Both the position numbers and the translations under genes were made by a program. This document shows positions 52,410 to 62,707 of a DNA stretch of 64,000 nt, in pieces. Source of the DNA: Epithemia pelagica (taxonomy: Eukaryota > Bacillariophyta > Bacillariophyceae > Surirellales > Surirellaceae); NCBI GenBank assembly GCA_946965045.2, contig OX337238.1:2728001-2792000 (forward strand), given 5' to 3'. The notes beneath the pieces are model-generated. The model searched no databases. It had not been told where the DNA came from and saw only the letters and a program-made list of their open reading frames with translations. Within the stretch, counting starts at the first letter, position 1; each line of letters starts with the position of its first letter.

Positions 52410-52775
52410 TCATAGGAGGAACAAGCCATAACGACGTTGTAGTCGCTCCAACTCCTGAGCAAGTTCTTGACGTTGCTCCTGGAGAGCCGAAAGATTCTGA
52501 AGCCTGTCTCGGAGGACAATTCGTTGTTCACGGAGTTGCTTCTTGGTTTTACGCATCGATTCCTTATCCTGCTTGGATCCAATACCAGAGTTGAGAAGAA
52601 AGTTAAGGTTATTGATTTCCTCTTGAACCATTTTAAGCTTCTTGGACGTCTTGTGTAACGCTGTAATTTGATTCTCCAAGACTTCCATCTGTTCTTGAAT
52701 ATCTTGGACGATTCCGAGAGTGACGTCTTCATCAAGGAGAAGAGTAGCGCTGTTGTTGGAGCGAGTAGAGAGCAT
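52410..52775 (-). CDS. Small coiled-coil protein, copy 2
   Basis: This predicts 121 aa with the same ATG and nearly the same sequence as copy 1 (for example LSALQEQ for LPALQDQ, RRYGL for RRHGL). Upstream, PPPVPVVIRIRNHDS is present but a small insertion puts it out of frame with the coiled coil. The 121-codon frame has survived in both copies while surrounding sequence collected indels, which is weak evidence that it is translated. Confidence 0.55.
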   Translation of the reverse strand: MLSTRSNNSATLLLDEDVTLGIVQDIQEQMEVLENQITALHKTSKKLKMVQEEINNLNFLLNSGIGSKQDKESMRKTKKQLREQRIVLRDRLQNLSALQEQRQELAQELERLQRRYGLFLL

Positions 52776-53070
52776 GTTTATCGGGTTTGTTGGTTGAAGC
52801 TGGATGCTGTAGAAAGGTTTGGGTTTCTTGTTTTGTGACTACAGATTCAAACCGGAATGAAGAAAGGCGAATCGTGGTTCCGAATGCGAATCACGACTGG
52901 AACTGGTGGTGGGGAAGTGGGGCTCTGTTTGTAACTGGTCAGCGTAGATTTCGTCTGTCCCGTAGCCGTCCGAGATTTGGTCTTCCGCGACCACCAGATC
53001 GCGGGCCCCGTCCGTAGGACGTTGCCTCTAAGGATAAGATCAGTCACCTAGCTAGAGTATAGTTCCTAGC

Positions 53071-55779
53071 TTAGTGGAGAAGAGAAGGTTCCGAGCCTTG
53101 GTATTCCCAAACTCCTTGCGACTCTACTTGCAACAAGTGTTGTTGCAAATGGTCCTGTTGGTGAGCCTTATTATTGTTCCACAACACAGGGATGGAGGAA
53201 TGCATTGGTACGAGCACAACCATCCGCCCACGATTCCTGTGCTGCCAGTTTCTCCAGGACCAAACGTTGGTCCCCGAAACCGTCCCAACAACAACAACAA
53301 GACAAAGTAACATGACCAGCACGGCTGATATCCATTGCGAATTTCTCTCGAGACTGGCGTCGTCGTTGAGAATGGACCGACGGACCGCATCACGATGATG
53401 ACGACGACAAGAATCCAGCCATGCTCGGCCTGTTCTTTGGTAGAGAATCCTCCACATGGTCCAAACTTCATACGACAGGCACTGGCAAATTGTCACATAA
53501 AATCCATGCCTCAATTCGTGTTTGATCCAGAGACGAATCGTGATATAACAATAGTCGTACCATGCCAACTCCTTCATGCCAATTGGTGCTTCTGGAATAT
53601 GACACTTTACTTTCTCCTCGTCCTCGTTGCGGATGCAATTTTGGGAGAGACAGTGGTTCAACACGCAGTGCATGTCGTTGGTGTTTTGACAGAGTTGATT
53701 GACACGACGTGTCTGTTCCAAAATCTCCTGGTGAAACCGCGATTCCAAAGAATGAGCCTCCGAAACGTCGTCATGGAGGTCATTCTTGGCTTGTATTCGT
53801 GAAACTGTCGATCCAGCACCGCTCTTCATGGTTGGAACGGGGGGTTCCTTCCAGAATGACAGTAACGTCCCATTTGCTCTTTGGTCCTCCACGACCTTTG
53901 CCACATCTTGTTCCAGATCCACGTCCCAGGAGGAAGAGTGTGTCCTGTCCCCGGTATCCGACGACGACAACTCGAGAGACGGAGGAGACTCCAAGACCAT
54001 GCATTCTTCTTCTTCATCCGAATCGAAGACAATGCATTCTTCTTCTTCATCCGAATCAAAAACAATGCACTCTTCCTCATCACTAGTATCTTTTGCGTTC
54101 TGTTTGTTCCTGTTTGGGTGACAAGGTGACGCTGCTGCCAAAGAAGAATGCGGATTCCAGACATTTGTCATCAACAATAAGGGCGTTCCCACAGGATCAT
54201 CCTCATCGTGAGCATCAGAAGCAGCATGCTTTCCAAAATGACGACAAGTATGGTGGTCCCCAAACGGAGGATTCGACTCTCCTAGCATCCGGCGTGACAG
54301 GGACGAACCGGTAGTATTCGAATCGTCGTCCTTGAGGATCCGGGTCGGAGACAACACTGGCACGGACGTTTGTGCGGCATGTCTCGTGCAATCGTCACCA
54401 CTAGTGTCGCTACTATCGCTGCAAGTCCACCGAATGAATTGAGGGGCCGCCAACAAGGACGAGGAGGAGGATGAGGATGAAGACGATGATGAATACGAAT
54501 CCAATCGTTGGTGGTTTCGGGTGACGGACGACACGACGGTTGTACCGGTAGCACTGTTGGGGACGATCGTGGGTGTCACGTATTTGTCGTGGTCGCCGTT
54601 GTTGTTGTTGTTGCTGTTGTTGTTGTTGTTGTTGGTGGTGGTGTGTGGAGGGTAGTCGTCTTGCAGTTGTGGTTGTAGTATGTTAGATTCCTCATCGTGG
54701 CCACCTGTATTCGGCGCATGGTCCGAATGTTGGTCGTTGTCCTCTCGAACCAAATCCATCACCTCGGGTGGTGGTAATACGTTATTGTTGTCGACTCTTG
54801 TTGCGGGTGACACGATCACCTTTCGTAGTAATTTGTCCTGGTTGATGGAGAAGAAAGGACATGCCGGGGCATTGCAATCAGTGGTTTCGAGCCCTCCGCT
54901 CATCAAGTCCAAGGCTCGTGCTTGGTCTTGTTTCGTACATCGACACAACCGATCGACCTGGATTTGTTGTTGACGTGCCGTAATGCTTCTTTTTGTGGTG
55001 GTGGTTGGTGTCGTGGACCTATTTTTGCTTCTCGTAAGAGTTCTTGGTTTTGTGATGGTTGTGGGAGTTTTGATGATGGGAGCATCTCCTCCTGCCTCCT
55101 GGACGATGGCCAATGATAGAGATCCTGGAGGATCCAGGCATGGTGGTACGAACGACTTGTCGTGGTGATTGTTGGTGGATTCCGTACCAGAAGAAGAACA
55201 AGAAGTATCTGCGAGCCACGAAGAACAAACAGAGGAAGAAGAGCCACAAAAAGAATCCTCCTCCTCATACTGCTCCACCCATGGTGATGGTGTTCTGGTT
55301 GCGTCATTGTTCGGATCTGGATCCTCTGGCTGCTCTTGTTGTGGTGGTGATTGTTCTTGTTCTTGTTGTGAACTGAAAGAGGAGGAGCAGGACCACCACC
55401 GCCCATGACACACATTGCAACAAACACCACCAGCGTTCCCACCCAAAGAGCCGTGTGGATGGAAAGCTTGCCGACGACGTCGTCGTCTTTTGTGTTTGTT
55501 GTTGGGAGTACTATTGCTGCTCCTCCAAATCAATTGGACACGTCGTCGACGAGGACGACGCATGGCAGATGACTGGCAAAAACGACAACAACAACACCGA
55601 CAACACTGATCCTCGTCCGGTGGTTGCCATTGGTTGTTTCCTGATAATGTTTGTTGTTGTTGCTGTTCGAGCATGACGACACTTTGGGTCCAGGCCTGCC
55701 ACAAGTTGTAAAAGGCGACATCCTCATCCTGATTGGGCTCCACCACTGCCTCGGCAGAACCCTGCGAGGAGCATGTCAT
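53071..55779 (-). CDS. X-1': family X protein, type A with C-terminal membrane span
   Basis: This is a 902-codon frame from the ATG at 55779 (MTCSSQGSAEAVVEPNQDED). The layout is as in X-1: NLWQAWTQSVVMLEQQQQQ, a Cys cluster CCRCCCCRFC, RRPRRRRVQLIWR, a long Ser/Gln/Asn-rich middle, three ECIVFDSDEEE repeats, the Cys/Trp block, a hydrophobic span (SAVLVMLLCLVVVVG, about 812-830) and a Gln/His tail. Differences from X-1 are mostly in-frame indels in homopeptides (Val run, Asn run, Gln run) and a shorter tail. Two long copies staying open despite many indels argues that family X is translated and under selection for frame. Confidence 0.72.
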   Translation of the reverse strand: MTCSSQGSAEAVVEPNQDEDVAFYNLWQAWTQSVVMLEQQQQQTLSGNNQWQPPDEDQCCRCCCCRFCQSSAMRRPRRRRVQLIWRSSNSTPNNKHKRRRRRRQAFHPHGSLGGNAGGVCCNVCHGRWWSCSSSFSSQQEQEQSPPQQEQPEDPDPNNDATRTPSPWVEQYEEEDSFCGSSSSVCSSWLADTSCSSSGTESTNNHHDKSFVPPCLDPPGSLSLAIVQEAGGDAPIIKTPTTITKPRTLTRSKNRSTTPTTTTKRSITARQQQIQVDRLCRCTKQDQARALDLMSGGLETTDCNAPACPFFSINQDKLLRKVIVSPATRVDNNNVLPPPEVMDLVREDNDQHSDHAPNTGGHDEESNILQPQLQDDYPPHTTTNNNNNNSNNNNNGDHDKYVTPTIVPNSATGTTVVSSVTRNHQRLDSYSSSSSSSSSSSSLLAAPQFIRWTCSDSSDTSGDDCTRHAAQTSVPVLSPTRILKDDDSNTTGSSLSRRMLGESNPPFGDHHTCRHFGKHAASDAHDEDDPVGTPLLLMTNVWNPHSSLAAASPCHPNRNKQNAKDTSDEEECIVFDSDEEEECIVFDSDEEEECMVLESPPSLELSSSDTGDRTHSSSWDVDLEQDVAKVVEDQRANGTLLSFWKEPPVPTMKSGAGSTVSRIQAKNDLHDDVSEAHSLESRFHQEILEQTRRVNQLCQNTNDMHCVLNHCLSQNCIRNEDEEKVKCHIPEAPIGMKELAWYDYCYITIRLWIKHELRHGFYVTICQCLSYEVWTMWRILYQRTGRAWLDSCRRHHRDAVRRSILNDDASLERNSQWISAVLVMLLCLVVVVGTVSGTNVWSWRNWQHRNRGRMVVLVPMHSSIPVLWNNNKAHQQDHLQQHLLQVESQGVWEYQGSEPSLLH

Positions 55780-57188
55780 GGTAGATTCAACACATACACC
55801 AACAGAGAAATGATGAGGATGCGCGTGTTGGAAGACCCTTGCCTTTGTACAGTCGGAATCACAGTCGTACACTCCCTCTTATACAGTTTCTCGTCTATGG
55901 ATCGGTCCATCTCCATCTCATCATCATCGGTTGGCATCCGAGTCCCAGAAGTACTTTCGCGACCATACTTTGTAGCACCTTATACCTATCCATCCGATCC
56001 CGTCTCAGACGCCCGCGACTCCATACACCCAACAAAGAATCCCCATCGCGCGCGCATCTCATCGAGATCCTGTTTGGCAGAATCACCATGACGACCTATA
56101 CAACGACAAGGACAAAACGACGGCCAACACACATTCGCACGGTTCTGTCAAGAATGATGATAATGATGATGATCGAGTGACGGTGTCATTCTTCCAGACA
56201 CACTCACTCGGTGTATCCTTCACAGTGTACTAGAACGACCGATGATGAGGCTATAATGATTGATATCGAGACCAAACAACAGAAAGAAGAAGACTCTTGA
56301 TTGAAGCGTTTAATGCTTAATTGTGATGGTCTTCATCATCATCATCACACCGAAAGAGAACAAAAAAGTCTCTCACTTTTTCTCCGACCCTATAGAGTGC
56401 AATCCAATGTGGAAGAAGAAGAAACCAACAGAGGACCCAGCAATTGGCCTGAGATAGATCATTGGTGGAAACGCACGAGATGCTTTGTTGTGATGGTCTT
56501 CAAGATTGGAGAAAGAGTCCTGGTCCCTTTACTATGGGTATTTGCCCTGTGGTATTTGCACCGGATGCATTTATTATTGTTCTTATTGCTTCCCCACGTA
56601 CGGTGGATGATTTTCCTATCGTGGGTGCCAATTTCAATTGATCTCGATAGAATGGCTTCTAGCATTGTTGCATCTTCTTCGCGTTTGCCGGTTTGGGACA
56701 ATCATGTTTGATCGATGATTGGATTGGAACCTATGAATTTGGTCCGCTTCGTTTTGCATGGACGATGAACTAGCGCTTGACTGCGATCCTGATGTATTGT
56801 GCAAAACAGCCAGAAGGAATTTGAAAAGGGCCTCAAGACTGCAACGGACAAGTACTGCCATATACAGTGGCAAAGGGGTTCCAAGAAAGTGGAATCTCTG
56901 GATTTGTGCGGGGGTGGCTTTGTGGTGGATGGTTTTAGACCCGTTTATCTGTCCAAGATCATCCATCAAAGAAGGATGGTTTTGAACCCGTTCATCTGTC
57001 CAATGCCATCCCTCCGATGAAGGATACCATGATTGAAATCGCCATCGTTGAGGTGCGTCCGTCGCAGCTGCCGTCTTTCGTTCCGGTTTTGGTGTAAAAG
57101 GTCCAGATCTCGTTCGGAGTTCATTTTCGTATTTTTTGAGGAGCAAGAAGGTCCATTCCTTGCTGTTGTCATGAAATCTCAAAGTATC
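55780..57188. promoter_or_regulatory. Shared divergent intergenic region X-1'/Kelch-9 (mosaic)
   Basis: 56090-56420 is almost identical to unit B (35620-35950), including ACGACCTATACAACGACAAG. From about 56430 it follows unit A (29160 onward: GGACCCAGCAATTGGCCTGA). The recombination point therefore lies near 56425. The recurring element is at 56264-56299, with ATGGTTTT sub-elements at 56929 and 56976. Confidence 0.6.
56264..56299 (+). repeat. Recurring 36-bp element, copy in unit A'
   Basis: It is identical in the core to the unit B copy (ATCGAGACCAAACAACAGAA). Confidence 0.8.
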
Positions 57189-58358
57189 ATGACGCCAACA
57201 CTGAAACAGCAAGCAAAACAATCCGGGCTTTGCTTTCTGGACATCGACAATTATAGTGAGGCGCCGCAATGGAATACCAATGACTGGCCTCCCGTTTTAG
57301 GTGGTGGGCGTTGGTCGCATGCATCGGTTGTGCTCAACCATCCCGAACAGGATAACAATGCACACACGGTTGTTGTTTTGGGAGGGCACAAACAAGATCA
57401 AGGCTACACCAACTCAGTGTTGTTGTTGAGTTTGTCAGATGAAAACACGCGATGGCAGGAAGGACCGCCGTTGAACAACAAACGAGCCGATCATTCTGCG
57501 GTGGTTTGTCGCGGAGGAGTTTACGTGATAGGAGGACACAATGGAAGTTCACTCTTTTATAGTATCGAACGGATTGATGTTCAAAAGTTGTGTTCAGGGG
57601 CAGCGGTACGCACCACGAGCAACCAATGGACAACCTTGAATTGTCGATTGTCCACGGCAAGAGATGGATGTTCCGCTGTTGCCGTGCACAATCGCTATAT
57701 TGTTGTGATTGGTGGATACAACGGAAACTATTTGTCGACGGTTGATATAATCGATACAGTTGTGCCAAGCAACCACACTGTGATTGTGGGACCACCCATG
57801 GCAGTTCCTCGGTGTTGTTGTGCTAGTGCTGTCATTGGTCATCGCATTTTTGCTGTTGGAGGCCACAATGGAACAGATATCAAGCCGGTTGAGTATTTGG
57901 AAATGGATGATCCTTCCGGCAATGAGACAATGAACACAGCAAGTGCAGTGTTTCCATCCTCGTGCCGTTGGACAGTTCATGGCAAACTCAATCTTTCCAT
58001 GCGACGGAATCATCATGCAGTTGTAGCTGTTGGATCATGTCTGATTGTGATGGGAGGTTCCTTAGCAGCGGACACTGTTGAAGTGTTGGATACTCGCCGC
58101 AACACTGTATGGACCTTTCCCCAATTATCAGGGCCGCGTTGTATCTCCAGGAGTGCTGTGGTTCACTCGAGGGGAATTGCTGTGATTAGTGGACATGACA
58201 ATACTTTTTGTGCGACACTGTCATTGGTTGACAAGAATACGTGGTGTTTTCGTCGACTAACGGAGCAGGTGCCAAGTATAATCTTTGGGACAAGAACAAA
58301 CTCACTTCGATCTGCTCCCGAACCTGCCACAGTATTGAAGTTCTCCTTAGCGTTCTAA
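57189..58358 (+). CDS. Kelch-9: near-identical copy of Kelch-3
   Basis: This predicts 389 aa and differs from Kelch-3 at three residues (GGHNGSS for GGQNGSS, NTFCATL for NTSCATL, VDKNTW for VDMNTW). It has the same shifted C-terminus FSLAF. Kelch-3's Met in VDMNTW is the unusual state, since all other family members have Lys. Confidence 0.88.
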   Translation: MTPTLKQQAKQSGLCFLDIDNYSEAPQWNTNDWPPVLGGGRWSHASVVLNHPEQDNNAHTVVVLGGHKQDQGYTNSVLLLSLSDENTRWQEGPPLNNKRADHSAVVCRGGVYVIGGHNGSSLFYSIERIDVQKLCSGAAVRTTSNQWTTLNCRLSTARDGCSAVAVHNRYIVVIGGYNGNYLSTVDIIDTVVPSNHTVIVGPPMAVPRCCCASAVIGHRIFAVGGHNGTDIKPVEYLEMDDPSGNETMNTASAVFPSSCRWTVHGKLNLSMRRNHHAVVAVGSCLIVMGGSLAADTVEVLDTRRNTVWTFPQLSGPRCISRSAVVHSRGIAVISGHDNTFCATLSLVDKNTWCFRRLTEQVPSIIFGTRTNSLRSAPEPATVLKFSLAF

Positions 58359-58973
58359 GAAGAAGTTATCAACTGGCAAAACAGAGACTTAGAAGTGTTA
58401 ATTGAGAAATATAAATACGGGGAGTAAAACTCAATCATTTACAAACAGTCGATCCTCCAGACACTCACTCGGTGAATCCTTCACAGTTCAGCACTATCCA
58501 ACCGGGACGAATGATTTTTGCAAGAGGAATGATTCCTTTTTTGGGAGGATGATACCAGCCTTGGAACTCTCATCCTGTCGTCGTATTTTACACTGATAGA
58601 TCCCCAGAACAACCGCAACAACCACCAGGATGACACTGCTGCTGCCAAGCGGCGAATGAGAAGCCTTTCATGCTTTATTGTGCGACAACCATCTATGATC
58701 AGCTTCCCTCGAAATGGGATTGTCAGCGTTCGGGGAATCTCTGGTTTTGAGCCGGGGTCGATTTTTTGTTTTTCGTGGATGGTTTTGGACCCGATCATCT
58801 GTGCAATTCAGAATGATTGAAATCGCTGCCGTAGAGGTTCGTCCGTTGTTGCTGCCGTCTTTCGTCCCGGTTTTGGTGTGAAAGGTCCATAAGTCCATTT
58901 TCATAATTTATTGAGGAGAAAGCACACAAAAAGACGAAGCTCTGAGGTCAATTCCTTTGTGTTGGCAAGCACC
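58359..58973. other. Condensed spacer between Kelch-9 and Kelch-10
   Basis: This is the counterpart of 31097-31710, with a 12-bp insertion near 58434 (ATTTACAAACAG) and a short deletion near 58810. The ATGGTTTTGGACCC sub-element is at 58779. Confidence 0.6.
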
Positions 58974-60206
58974 ATGACGATGACACTGCAACAGCAAGCA
59001 AAACAATCTGGGCTTGCCTTTCTGGACAGTGACAATAACAGTAACGAGCCACATTGGAATACCAATGACTGGCCTCCCCTTTTAGATGGGTGGCGTAGGC
59101 ACCATGATGCAGTCGTGCTCGACCATCCCGAAAAAGACATTGCACAGACGGTTGTAGTTTTTGGAGGATACAAACAAGGTCAAGGCTACACCAACTCAGT
59201 GTTGTTGTTGAGTTTGTCAGATGAAAAAAAGCAATGGCGGGAAGGACCGCCGTTAAACAACAACCGAGCCTATCATGCCGCGGTGATTTGTAGCGGAGGA
59301 GTTTACGTGATCGGAGGATACAACGGAATTTCACGATTGGATACTATCGAACGCATTGATGTTGACAATTTGTGTTCCGGGGCAGCGTTACGCACCACCA
59401 GCAACCAATGGACAACTGTGACTTGTCGATTGTCTACGGCGAGAGATGAATGTTCGGCTGTTGCCTTGCACAATCGTTATATTGTTGTGATTGGTGGATC
59501 CAACGGAAACTTATTGTCGTCGGTTGATATAATCGATACAGCTATCGCAAGCAACCACGCTGTTATTGCAGGGCCATCGATGACAGTACCTCGATCTGGT
59601 TGTGCAAGTGCTGTCATTGGTCATCGCATTTTTGTTGTTGGAGGCTACAGTGGGCACAATCGAGAAGGTCTCAAATCAGTGGAGTACTTGGAGATTCATG
59701 ATCCTTCAGGCAATGAGACACTGAACACAGCAAGTGCAGTGTTTCCATCCTCATGCCGTTGGACACTTCATGGCAAACTCAATCTTTCCATCCGACGGCG
59801 TGATCATGCAGTTGTAGCTGTTGGATCATGTCTGATTGTTGCGGGAGGTTTCTCCACCCTGGACACTGTTGAAGTCTTGGATACTCAACGAAACACTGTC
59901 TGGAACGGCCCCCAATTAACCAATCCCCTACGTTTTGGTTGTAGTGCTGTGGTTCACTCGAAGGGAATCGCTTTGATTGGTGGAAGGCATAATGCTTCTT
60001 GTGCGACACTCTCCTTGGTTGACAAGAATACGCGGTGTTTTCGTCGACTCATTGAGCAGGTGCCGTTTGTAATCTTTGGGACAAGAACAAACTTACTGCC
60101 AACTGCTCCGAAACGCACTACATCATGGAAGGAGTCTGATGAGTGCCCTAAGAAGAAGCTATCAGCTGGGAAACCAGAGACGAAGACAGTGTCAATTGAG
60201 GCGTAA
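58974..60206 (+). CDS. Kelch-10: near-identical copy of Kelch-4
   Basis: This predicts 410 aa with about five differences from Kelch-4 (HHDAVVLD for HHDSVVLD, GGYSGHNRE for GGYNGHSRE, SVEYLE for SVEHLE, TVSIEA for TVSIET). SVEYLE is the family-typical form, so the change to His occurred in Kelch-4. Confidence 0.88.
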   Translation: MTMTLQQQAKQSGLAFLDSDNNSNEPHWNTNDWPPLLDGWRRHHDAVVLDHPEKDIAQTVVVFGGYKQGQGYTNSVLLLSLSDEKKQWREGPPLNNNRAYHAAVICSGGVYVIGGYNGISRLDTIERIDVDNLCSGAALRTTSNQWTTVTCRLSTARDECSAVALHNRYIVVIGGSNGNLLSSVDIIDTAIASNHAVIAGPSMTVPRSGCASAVIGHRIFVVGGYSGHNREGLKSVEYLEIHDPSGNETLNTASAVFPSSCRWTLHGKLNLSIRRRDHAVVAVGSCLIVAGGFSTLDTVEVLDTQRNTVWNGPQLTNPLRFGCSAVVHSKGIALIGGRHNASCATLSLVDKNTRCFRRLIEQVPFVIFGTRTNLLPTAPKRTTSWKESDECPKKKLSAGKPETKTVSIEA

Positions 60207-61443
60207 AAATACCAGGAGTAAGACGCAGTCATGAGATCATGAGAATGAGTACTGCGATTCGAAGTGCCTGCTGTTCTTGCTGAGAACAAGATGCGTTAAC
60301 AAACATGCTAGGAGTGTACGTTGTGTAACACAAACGAACAACAGCAAACATATAATAAGAAATCACCTCAAGTAATCACTTTCTGTAGTTGGTACGATCT
60401 TTTGTAACACAAGAAACGACCCATGCGGGCTGGTTATAGCACAAGCGAACGAAAAAAGTCGGTCTGGTCTTGGAAAGAGCACGCTCCAAATGGTGCACAA
60501 ATCAAACTGTCACATAAAATTCATGCGACACTTGGTGTTTGATCCAGAGACGAATCGTGACATCACAATAGTCGTACCATGCCAAATCCTTCATGACAAT
60601 GGGTGCTTCTGGAACATGACACCTTTCTTTGTCCTCGTCCTCGTTACGGATGCAACTTTCGGAGAGACAATGGTGCAAACAGCATTGTATGTGGTTGATA
60701 TTCTGACAGAGTTGATCGACACGACGTGTCTGTTCCATAATCTCCTGGTGAAACCACGATTCCAAAGAATGAGGCTCCGAAACGTCGTCCTGGAGGTACT
60801 CATTGGCGTGTATTCGTGAAACTGTCGATCCAGCACCGCTCTTCATGGTTGGAACGGGGGATTCCTTCCTTCCATTTGGACTTTGGTCCTCCACCACGAC
60901 CTTTGAAACGTCTTGTTGTTCCAGATCCACGTCCCAGGACGTGGAGTGTGTCGTGTCTCCGGCATCGGACGACGACAAGACAAGGGACGGGGGAGACTCC
61001 CAGTCCATGCATTCTTCTTCATCTCGATCCGAATCAAAGACAATACATTCTTCTTCATCACGATCCGAATCAAAGACAATGCACTCTTCCTCCTCGTCAT
61101 TATCTTTTGCAGTGTGGTTATTGTTCCTGTTTGGGTGACATGGGGACACTGCCAAAGAAGAATGCGGATTCCAGACATTGGTCATCCAAAATAAGGGCGT
61201 TCCCACAGGATCATTGTCCTCATCATGAGGATCAGCAGCAGCATTCTTTCCACGACCAAAGATGTGGTTGTCCCCCAACAGAGGAGCTGACTGAGGTCGT
61301 AGCAGCCGGCGTGGCAGGAGCGAGCCGGTAGTATTCGAATCGTTGTTCTCCTTCTTATGAATCTGGGCCAGAAAAGACGAATACGGCACGGACGCTTGTG
61401 TAACATGCCTCGTACAATCGTCACCACTCGTGTCGCTACTGTC

Positions 61444-61523
61444 GCTGCTGTTGCAAGTCCAGCAAATGGATTCGGGGGCCGCCTCTGCTGTTGCAAGTCC
61501 AGCAAATGGATTCGGGGGCCGCC
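61444..61523. repeat. 40-bp exact tandem duplication inside X-2'
   Basis: Two adjacent copies of a 40-bp unit (61444-61483, 61484-61523), ending CAAATGGATTCGGGGGCCGC plus C, differ at one base. X-2 has a single copy. The change shifts the X-2' frame. Confidence 0.93.
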
Positions 61524-62654
61524 ACCAAGGAGGAGGATGACGATGAGGAGGACAACGACGACAATGAGGATGAATTCGAATCCAATCGTTGATGGTTTCG
61601 AGTGATGGACGACGACAACACGGTTGTACTGTTGTCGTTGATGTTGTTGTTTTGAGCGTCGTCGTCTTGCAGTTGTGGCTGTACAATGTTAGATTCCCCA
61701 TCGTGACCACCTGTATATGGCGCATGGTCCAAATGTTGGTCGTCGTTGCCATCTCGAACCGAATTCACCTCGGTTGGTAGTGGTGATAGTGCGTTGTTGT
61801 AGTTCTTGTTCTTGTCGACTTTGGGAGGATCGTGTGGTGGTGTCTCTTGTAGTTTGTCCTGAATGTTTGGTATTAAGAAAGGAGATGCAGAGGCATTTCA
61901 ATGGGTGGTGGTTTCCCCCAACTCTCCTCCTCTCATCATCATCATCATCATCCAGTGCAAGGCCTTGTCTTGTTCTTGTTTTGTCATTCGACACAACCGA
62001 TCAATCTGGACTTGCTGCTGGCGTACCGTCATGCTTGTTGTTGTTGTTGTTGGAGTGTCGGTGGGAGCATCTCCTCCTCCTCTTTCGTCATGGACGATTG
62101 CCAAGGATGAAGATCCAACACATGGATCCAGGCCGGGTGGTTGGCAATTCTCCTGCTGCTGATGGAGTACAAACGAGTTGTTGCTGTCGGTGGATTCCGT
62201 TCCAGAACAAGTAGTGTCTACATGCCACAAAGAACAAGAGGAAGAAGAACCACAAGAAGAATCCTCCTCATACTGCTCCACCCCTGGCGGTGGTGTTCTG
62301 GTTGCGTCAGTGTTCGGATCTGGATCCTCTGGCTGCTCTTGTTGTGGTGGTGATTGTTGTTGTTCTTGTTGTGAACTGGAAGAGGAGGAGCAGGACCACC
62401 ACCGCCCATGACACACATTGCAAAAAACACCACCAGCGTTCTCACCCAAAGAGCCGTGTGGAAGGAAAGCTTGCCGACGACGTCGTCGTCTCGAGTGTTT
62501 GTTGTTGGGAGTGATGCTGTGGCTGCTGCTCCTCCAAATCAATTGGACACGTCGTCGACGAGGGCGAGGACGAATGGCAGATGATTGGTAACGACCACCA
62601 CGACAACAACTCCGACAACACTGATCCTTGCCATTGGTTGTTTCGTGATAATGT

Positions 62655-62705
<51 letters not shown>
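62655..62705. repeat. (TTG)17 trinucleotide repeat encoding poly-Gln
   Basis: A perfect 51-bp TTG run on the plus strand reads as CAA (Gln) codons on the minus strand in the X-2' N-terminus. The equivalent tract is about 5 repeats in X-1' and 7 in X-1. Confidence 0.95.
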
Positions 62706-62707
<2 letters not shown>

